Positions 6,111 through 10,000 of a DNA stretch of 10,000 nucleotides are shown here, one piece after another. The notes beneath the pieces are model-generated. The model did no database searches. It was not told the DNA's origin and saw only the letters and a list, made by a program, of their open reading frames with translations. The stretch's first letter is position 1. Every line of letters starts with the position of its first letter. Location: NCBI GenBank assembly GCA_020216745.1, contig JAIWNQ010000101.1:1-10000 (forward strand), written 5' to 3'. The translations under genes and the position numbers were made by a program. Source of the DNA: Candidatus Hydrogenedens sp. GTDB taxonomy: Bacteria > Hydrogenedentota > Hydrogenedentia > Hydrogenedentales > Hydrogenedentaceae.

Positions 6111-6851
6111 ATGTCTCATTTATTTTACTTTGTAATTCCACATCACTCTCCAAAAGAAGGGGATATTGTTTTACAAGGGGAAGAGGCTCATCATGCTATT
6201 CGTGTTGTTCGAGTGAAGGTAGGGGAGCATATCGGTTTTATTGATGGGCAAGGAGGAAAGTGGTTTTGTAAGGTAACTAATATCTGTAAAGACATATTAA
6301 CTGCAAAGATAATCAAATATCAATATATTCAAAAAGAAACGGATGTCTGTTTGATTATTGGCTGGTTACATCGGGATAATGCCATTGAAACATTAGTGAC
6401 ATATGGAACTGAGATGGGTATTTCAGAATTTCGTTTTTTTCAGTCGGAACGCTCGACGCGTCCCATACGGCGAGATGATAAAATAAAGAGATGGGTGGTT
6501 CAATCATGTAAAATTGTCGGTCGACCTTGGTTCCCAAATGTAACTATGCATGAGGGTTTGTTATCAGCAATCAAAGATTTTGAGGGTAAATTATTGATAG
6601 CTACGGCTTCACGTTCGTCAATGTCCATATCTCAAGTAGACTGTTCCAAGCCCTGTGGGCTTATCATCGGACCTGAAGGGGATTTTTCTGAAAATGAGAT
6701 TGCAATGGCGGAGAAAGCAGGGGCAAAGCCTATTTATTTGGGGCCTGATGTATATCGTAGTGAATTGTCTGCTTTATTAGGTTCTTTTTTTATTTTGGGA
6801 AAACAAGGTTATTTTGAGAAATCGCCCCAAAAGGATTTTTCATTTGATTAG
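6111..6851 (+). CDS. rsmE: 16S rRNA (uracil-1498-N3)-methyltransferase
   Basis: SAM-dependent SPOUT methyltransferase that methylates N3 of U1498 in 16S rRNA. 246 residues, normal length. An N-terminal PUA-like part (about 1-70) carries HHAIRVVRVKVGEHIGFIDG. The knotted C-terminal domain has GTEMGISEFRFFQSERS (99-115), QSCKIVGRPWFP (131-142), the SAM-loop IIGPEGDFSENEI (185-197) and LGPDVYRSELSALL (210-223); the usual LRTETA reads YRSELS but keeps R and E. Start: ATG 6111 has AAGGA (6098-6102) at eight bases, while the earlier in-frame ATG 6102 overlaps that site. It is divergent from purH across 89 bp and heads a likely operon with the HIT gene and aroE. A weak TTGATT/TAAAGT pair (6046-6075) might drive it. 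Confidence 0.92.
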   Translation: MSHLFYFVIPHHSPKEGDIVLQGEEAHHAIRVVRVKVGEHIGFIDGQGGKWFCKVTNICKDILTAKIIKYQYIQKETDVCLIIGWLHRDNAIETLVTYGTEMGISEFRFFQSERSTRPIRRDDKIKRWVVQSCKIVGRPWFPNVTMHEGLLSAIKDFEGKLLIATASRSSMSISQVDCSKPCGLIIGPEGDFSENEIAMAEKAGAKPIYLGPDVYRSELSALLGSFFILGKQGYFEKSPQKDFSFD

Positions 6852-6900
6852 CACGATATTTTTTTAGCAAAATAAATATAAACGATAGGGAGATATTATC

Positions 6901-7248
6901 ATGAGTGAAGATTGCCTGTTTTGTAAAATAGCACGTAAAGAAATACCTTCGACAGAAGTATATTCTGATGATGAATTTTATGCTTTTCGAGATATTCATC
7001 CTGCAGCACCCGTTCATGTTCTTTTAATACCACGGAAGCATATTGCTCGGATAACGGATGCCAGTGAAGAGGATGAGGCTCTTTTAGGAAGGATGCTTTT
7101 ACGGGCAAATGAAATTGCAAAAAAGGAAGGAATTGCAGAACCTGGCTTTAGATATGTTTTAAGTTGTAACGCTCATGGTGGCCAGCTTATTTTTCACATT
7201 CATTTGCATATTTTAGGAGGTAGAGAATTGGGATGGCCTCCAGGTTAA
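6901..7248 (+). CDS. HIT-family (HINT-like) purine nucleotide phosphoramidase or hydrolase
   Basis: Small histidine-triad protein of 115 residues, the standard length for bacterial HINT proteins, which hydrolyse AMP-lysine or adenosine phosphoramidates. The N-terminal CLFC (5-8, a CxxC that often binds zinc) is followed by the classic CKIxxKEIPSxxVYxD opening, DIHPAAPVHVLLIPRKH (31-47) and the catalytic triad HIHLH (99-103) in GGQLIFHIHLHILGGREL, ending WPPG. Start ATG is preceded by GGGAG (6888-6892) at eight bases. It follows rsmE by 49 bp and precedes aroE by 19 bp on the same strand, suggesting one transcript. The in vivo substrate cannot be read from sequence. Confidence 0.93.
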   Translation: MSEDCLFCKIARKEIPSTEVYSDDEFYAFRDIHPAAPVHVLLIPRKHIARITDASEEDEALLGRMLLRANEIAKKEGIAEPGFRYVLSCNAHGGQLIFHIHLHILGGRELGWPPG

Positions 7249-7267
7249 TTAATTAAAAGTATTGAAT

Positions 7268-8137
7268 ATGAAAATTGATGTAAATACAAAATTATGTGCA
7301 GTAATAGGACATCCAGTTCGACACTCGTTGTCCCCTGTCATTCATAATGCTGGGTTTCAGAGTTTAGGTCTTAATTATGTTTATCTTGCCTTTGATGTTA
7401 CCGACCTTGAAGGTTGTCTAAAAGGGATGCGTGCTCTTGATGGATTTCGTGGGATAAGTGTAACCATCCCCCACAAAGAGGCAGTAATCCAATATCTTGA
7501 TAGAGTCGATCCAGTTGCCCAGAAAATAGGTAGTGTTAACACAATTACTCACGAAGGGGAACAACTTTTGGGAACGAATACAGACGGTCAAGGGACACTC
7601 AAGGCTTTTTCAAGGGCAGGTGTTACCTTGTCGGGGAAGAGAATTCTTTTCCTCGGTGCTGGCGGTGCTGTTCGTGCTGTTGCGTTTACTTTTGCTCAAA
7701 TGGTACAACCTGCACAGATTACTATACTCGGTAGAACACCGTCACGGCTGGAAAAACTGCTTACTGATCTAAAACATGCTTATCCTAATATTCTTTTTCA
7801 ACATGGATACTTAAGTGAGGACATTCAGCAGTATATTACGGAACATGAAATCATTATACAGGGGACACCTATGGGGATGGAGGGACATAACTCCGAGAAA
7901 TTGGCTTTCCCTTTTGATGTTCTTTCTTCTCAGCATGTCGTATTTGATATGGTATATCGACCACTGTACACTGAATTGATAAAGGAAGCACAAAAAAGGA
8001 ATTGCACAGTAATAACAGGGATAGAAATGCTCGTAGAACAAGCAGTATTACAATTTGAATTATGGACAGGGATACCTGCCCCTGTGGATGTAATGCGGAA
8101 CGCTATTGAAAAAGTATTAAAACAATGTGATATATAA
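7268..8137 (+). CDS. aroE: shikimate dehydrogenase (NADP+)
   Basis: Reduces 3-dehydroshikimate to shikimate with NADPH, in the pathway to chorismate, the precursor of aromatic amino acids and of menaquinone (see menC and menA). 289 residues, full length. Substrate site: GHPVRHSLSP (S20, S22), SVTIPHK with catalytic K70, SVNT (N91) and NTDGQG with D106. Cofactor site: LGAGGAVRA (129-137) and GRTPSR (155-160), with G in place of the more common N. Then GTPMGM (199-204) and the C-terminal GIEMLVEQAVLQF (251-263, Q258). The ATG at 7268 is preferred by homology; an in-frame TTG at 7262 adds two codons. Neither has a Shine-Dalgarno, so translation may be coupled to the HIT gene 19 bp upstream. Confidence 0.94.
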   Translation: MKIDVNTKLCAVIGHPVRHSLSPVIHNAGFQSLGLNYVYLAFDVTDLEGCLKGMRALDGFRGISVTIPHKEAVIQYLDRVDPVAQKIGSVNTITHEGEQLLGTNTDGQGTLKAFSRAGVTLSGKRILFLGAGGAVRAVAFTFAQMVQPAQITILGRTPSRLEKLLTDLKHAYPNILFQHGYLSEDIQQYITEHEIIIQGTPMGMEGHNSEKLAFPFDVLSSQHVVFDMVYRPLYTELIKEAQKRNCTVITGIEMLVEQAVLQFELWTGIPAPVDVMRNAIEKVLKQCDI

Positions 8138-8162
8138 TTATTGTAGACAAGGAGAAACATTT

Positions 8163-8363
8163 ATGAGGGTTCAGTCTTTTATCGGTAAAGCAAGCGTAGA
8201 AGGACTTCATCAAATGGATAATTTGATAAACGATTGGATTAAACGGACACGCCCTAAAATCATTCAGATAGCACAATGCCCATGCACATCAGCAAGACAC
8301 GATGGTAGAGACCAGGAAACAATAATTGTAGTTACAATTCTGTATCAGGAAAGTGAGGTGTAA
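8163..8363 (+). CDS. small conserved-looking protein of unknown function (66 aa)
   Basis: I do not firmly recognise this. The ATG at 8163 has AAGGAG (8149-8154) at exactly eight bases, one of the best ribosome sites in the window, so it is very probably translated. The sequence shows a short beta-like start (MRVQSFIG), an amphipathic helix (SVEGLHQMDNLINDWIKR), then strand-like IIQIAQC, a CPC pair (C39, C41), a polar turn rich in R, H and D, and a final strand TIIVVTILY. This beta-alpha-beta-beta pattern, with an asparagine-tryptophan helix, loosely recalls the Cse60 family of small proteins; that is a weak resemblance. It follows aroE by 25 bp and is probably the last gene of the rsmE operon. 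Confidence 0.7.
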   Translation: MRVQSFIGKASVEGLHQMDNLINDWIKRTRPKIIQIAQCPCTSARHDGRDQETIIVVTILYQESEV

Positions 8364-8413
8364 TTATTTTTTCTAAATGATTATGTCAGATATAAAAGGG
8401 AAAGAGTTATTTT

Positions 8414-8441
8414 TTGACCGTTTTGTTTTATCCTACATAAT
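8414..8441 (+). promoter_or_regulatory. probable sigma-70 promoter for the EIIA/zinc-ribbon gene
   Basis: TTGACC (8414-8419) and CATAAT (8436-8441) each match the consensus at five of six positions, with a 16-bp spacer. Transcription would begin near 8448, leaving a leader of about 80 nt. It lies in the 164-bp gap after the 66-residue gene, which suggests that a new transcription unit begins here. Confidence 0.5.
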
Positions 8442-8527
8442 AATTGGAAATAAACGTCTTTAAAGAATAATAATATTTATAGTTTGTTATGATTTTTTAT
8501 TTTTAACCCTAATCAAGGAAAAAGGGA

Positions 8528-9373
8528 ATGGATATGGATTTTGAGAAGTTTTTTTCACCTAAAACAATAATTCCCAAGTTAGAAGCGCAAAGTAAACAAG
8601 AGGTCATTTCATCATTGGTAGATTTGCTAAAAGAAGAAAGCAAGATAACAGACCGCGAAAAGGTTCTTTCCGCAGTTATAGAGCGAGAGTCGGTAGATAG
8701 TACTGGTGTTGGAAATGGTATTGCTTTACCGCATGCGAGTATTCGCGGTTTAAATAAGATAATTACCGCGATAGCACGTATTCCAGATGGTATTGATTTT
8801 GTTGCTCAAGACCGCAAACCTGTATTTTTAGTCATCTTAATCTGCTATCCCCCTACACAGAACCATGTTTATTTAAGTCTTCTTTCAAGTGTATCGAAGG
8901 TATTTTCGAAAAAGGAGAATGTCCAGACGATTATAAAACAGACATCGGCAAAAGCAATTCATGACAAGTTATTAGATTTACTTCTAAAACAGGATGAGCA
9001 AAATAAATTGTCTCATTTAGAAAAAAAACCAGACGAAAGGGTTTTAATTACCCCACCCCCATCGGGTCCTGTCCCTGAAATTCTATTGTTAATACGTCTT
9101 CAAATGATTGAAGAAGAATTTAAAGTGGCTACACGTGGAAAAAAGCAACTTCAACAGAAGATAGATAATTTGCGTTCTCTCATTTCTAAAGATACACTCC
9201 AACATTATGATAAGCTAAAAGAAAGAAGACCACCTGCAGTAGTGCCTATTGAGGGCAATACCTGTCATGGTTGTTTTATGACATTATCTACAGATTTTGT
9301 CCAAAGAGTAAAGCAGGAAAAAGATAATCTATTTTTATGCCCACTATGCCGAAGATTTGTGTATTGGATATAA
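8528..9373 (+). CDS. PTS EIIA type-2 domain fused to a coiled coil and C4 zinc ribbon
   Basis: 281 residues, start ATG 8528 with AAGGA (8515-8519) at eight bases. Residues about 5-155 form a PtsN/fructose-type EIIA domain: TGVGNGIALPHA (59-70) with the phospho-accepting H69, and a second conserved histidine H113 in QNHVYLSLLSSVSKVF. These proteins take phosphate from HPr-type donors and often act as regulators. After a proline-rich linker (175-184) comes a helical, charged stretch (185-235), then VVPIEGNTCHGCFM and FLCPLCRRFVYW, with C246, C249, C271 and C274 as zinc ligands. This tail matches the end of the zf-RING_7 (COG1579) proteins, whose usual CGR is CRR here. EIIA proteins of this group normally end at about 150 residues, so this is a fusion. 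No EIIB, EIIC, HPr or EI is nearby, which argues for regulation rather than sugar uptake. Confidence 0.85.
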   Translation: MDMDFEKFFSPKTIIPKLEAQSKQEVISSLVDLLKEESKITDREKVLSAVIERESVDSTGVGNGIALPHASIRGLNKIITAIARIPDGIDFVAQDRKPVFLVILICYPPTQNHVYLSLLSSVSKVFSKKENVQTIIKQTSAKAIHDKLLDLLLKQDEQNKLSHLEKKPDERVLITPPPSGPVPEILLLIRLQMIEEEFKVATRGKKQLQQKIDNLRSLISKDTLQHYDKLKERRPPAVVPIEGNTCHGCFMTLSTDFVQRVKQEKDNLFLCPLCRRFVYWI

Positions 9374-9408
9374 TTTTCTGAAAATAAATTTTATAACAGA
9401 CTGTATAT

Positions 9409-9828
9409 ATGGACGACGTATTTACAAAACAAGAAGGTATTGTGTCTGCCCTATTTAAAGGGTTATCTTCAGATGAAGTAGAACGATTGTTCGATAGTGG
9501 GCTTATTGTCCACTTTAAGAAAGATGAGGTTGTGTTTTATCAGGGGAGTATGGGTAATCATGTTTATTTAATTTTAAGTGGTTCTGTTGGTGTGTATCGG
9601 GACGAGAAACAAATTGTTACATTAGATAGTGGTGAAATTTTTGGTGAGATGGCATTATTTACTAAAGAACCGCGTTCAGCCACTGTGAAAGTTCTCCAAG
9701 ATTCACAACTATTAATTTTTAGTGAAACTTCATTTCATAAATTGTTGACTAAACAAACAGCAGTACGGCTATTACTAAACATCATTAACATTCTCTGTGA
9801 ACGATTAAAGAAAAAGAACGAAGAGTAA
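9409..9828 (+). CDS. stand-alone cyclic-nucleotide-binding domain protein (Crp/Fnr-like sensor without DNA-binding domain)
   Basis: 139 residues consisting of one CNMP-binding beta-roll: GLSSDEVERLF (18-28), the HFKKDEVVFYQGSMGNHVYLI strand region (35-55), SGSVGVY, and the phosphate-binding cassette GEIFGEMALFTKEPRSAT (75-92), with E80 and R89 in place for the cyclic phosphate. A helix (about 106-135) and a lysine-rich end follow; there is no HTH, kinase or channel part, so it probably senses a nucleotide and acts through a partner. The start ATG is 35 bp after the EIIA fusion stop and lacks a Shine-Dalgarno, so coupling to that gene is likely and the two may work together. Which nucleotide binds is not readable by eye. 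Confidence 0.85.
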   Translation: MDDVFTKQEGIVSALFKGLSSDEVERLFDSGLIVHFKKDEVVFYQGSMGNHVYLILSGSVGVYRDEKQIVTLDSGEIFGEMALFTKEPRSATVKVLQDSQLLIFSETSFHKLLTKQTAVRLLLNIINILCERLKKKNEE

Positions 9829-9829
9829 G

Positions 9830-9858
9830 AACCCAATACATCTTTTAGAGGGGTTTTT
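9830..9858 (+). terminator. weak possible terminator after the cyclic-nucleotide-binding gene
   Basis: AACCC (9830-9834) can pair with GGGTT (9851-9855), followed by a T run to 9858, starting right after the stop codon. The stem is only 5 bp and the loop 16 nt, so it would be a poor intrinsic terminator. Confidence 0.25.
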
Positions 9859-9867
9859 AATTTGAAA

Positions 9868-9897
9868 TTGGTGAAGAAATAATAGGTTTGGTATGAT
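9868..9897 (+). promoter_or_regulatory. possible promoter for the right-edge gene
   Basis: TATGAT (9892-9897, five of six matches) lies 18 bp after a weak TTGGTG (9868-9873), about 48 bp before the ATG at 9945. Confidence 0.28.
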
Positions 9898-9944
9898 TCT
9901 TTGTAATTTATTAACAAACATTTAACTTATAAGGGTTAAAGAGG

Positions 9945-10000
9945 ATGTTATCACATTTTTCATTTCTTGATGCAGGTATTGTCGGTGTTTATTTGCTTTT
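9945..10000 (+). CDS. N-terminus of a membrane protein, possibly a sodium/solute symporter (partial)
   Basis: ATG 9945 with AAGGG (9931-9935) nine bases upstream opens a frame of 18 codons to the window edge, reading MLSHFSFLDAGIVGVYLL. A short polar start, then LD, then a hydrophobic helix containing VYLL is how many sodium:solute symporter (SSS) family proteins begin (FSxLDxxIxxxYLL). The fragment is too short for a firm call; any polytopic membrane protein could start this way. It is 116 bp downstream of the cyclic-nucleotide-binding gene. Confidence 0.5.
   Translation, partial: MLSHFSFLDAGIVGVYLL

Noticed and set aside
1..10000. tRNA, rRNA, CRISPR arrays, insertion sequences, attachment sites
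   Set aside because: No cloverleaf-like stretch, regularly spaced direct repeats, transposase motifs or terminal repeats were seen by eye; nearly all sequence is explained by genes.

Overview
The window is a compact, AT-rich stretch of bacterial chromosome made of housekeeping genes plus a few genes of unclear role. There is no transposon, phage, CRISPR or RNA gene that I can see. The organism uses menaquinone (classical menC/menA route), makes its own chorismate and purines, exports proteins by the Sec route, and has a PTS-EIIA-type regulator. Several genes have a clear Shine-Dalgarno at 7-10 nt, while others (menA, aroE, the cyclic-nucleotide-binding protein) have none. An uncultivated, free-living bacterium of the Planctomycetes/Hydrogenedentes kind would fit, because the secreted double-module protein and the EIIA/zinc-ribbon fusion remind me of such genomes. 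The taxon is a guess, not something the sequence proves.

Layout. At 1-130 there is probably the tail of a plus-strand gene. From 3604 down to 239 a minus-strand operon runs sigma-70-family factor, apt, menA, menC, with short gaps and a TAATG stop/start overlap between menA and menC. At 3605-3779 lies a divergent control region holding three inverted repeats, one covering the sigma gene's ribosome binding site and one carrying a TATAAT on each strand. At 3780-4889 a secreted protein made of two copies of one beta-sandwich-like module reads rightward. It meets purH (6021-4891, minus) with one base between the stop codons. This purH encodes only the AICAR formyltransferase half of the usual bifunctional enzyme.

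From 6111 to 8363 the plus strand carries a likely operon: rsmE, a HIT-family nucleotide hydrolase, aroE, and a small 66-residue protein I cannot firmly name. A promoter-like TTGACC/CATAAT follows, then a protein (8528-9373) joining a PTS EIIA-2 domain to a coiled coil and a four-cysteine zinc ribbon, and then a stand-alone cyclic-nucleotide-binding domain protein (9409-9828). The right edge holds the first 18 codons of what looks like a membrane transporter.

How they work together. The left operon links a transcription factor to purine salvage and the quinone pathway. The right part holds ribosome modification, shikimate synthesis and a possible two-gene regulatory unit. The most unusual items are the EIIA/zinc-ribbon fusion, the repeat-rich control region before the sigma gene, and the two-module exported protein.
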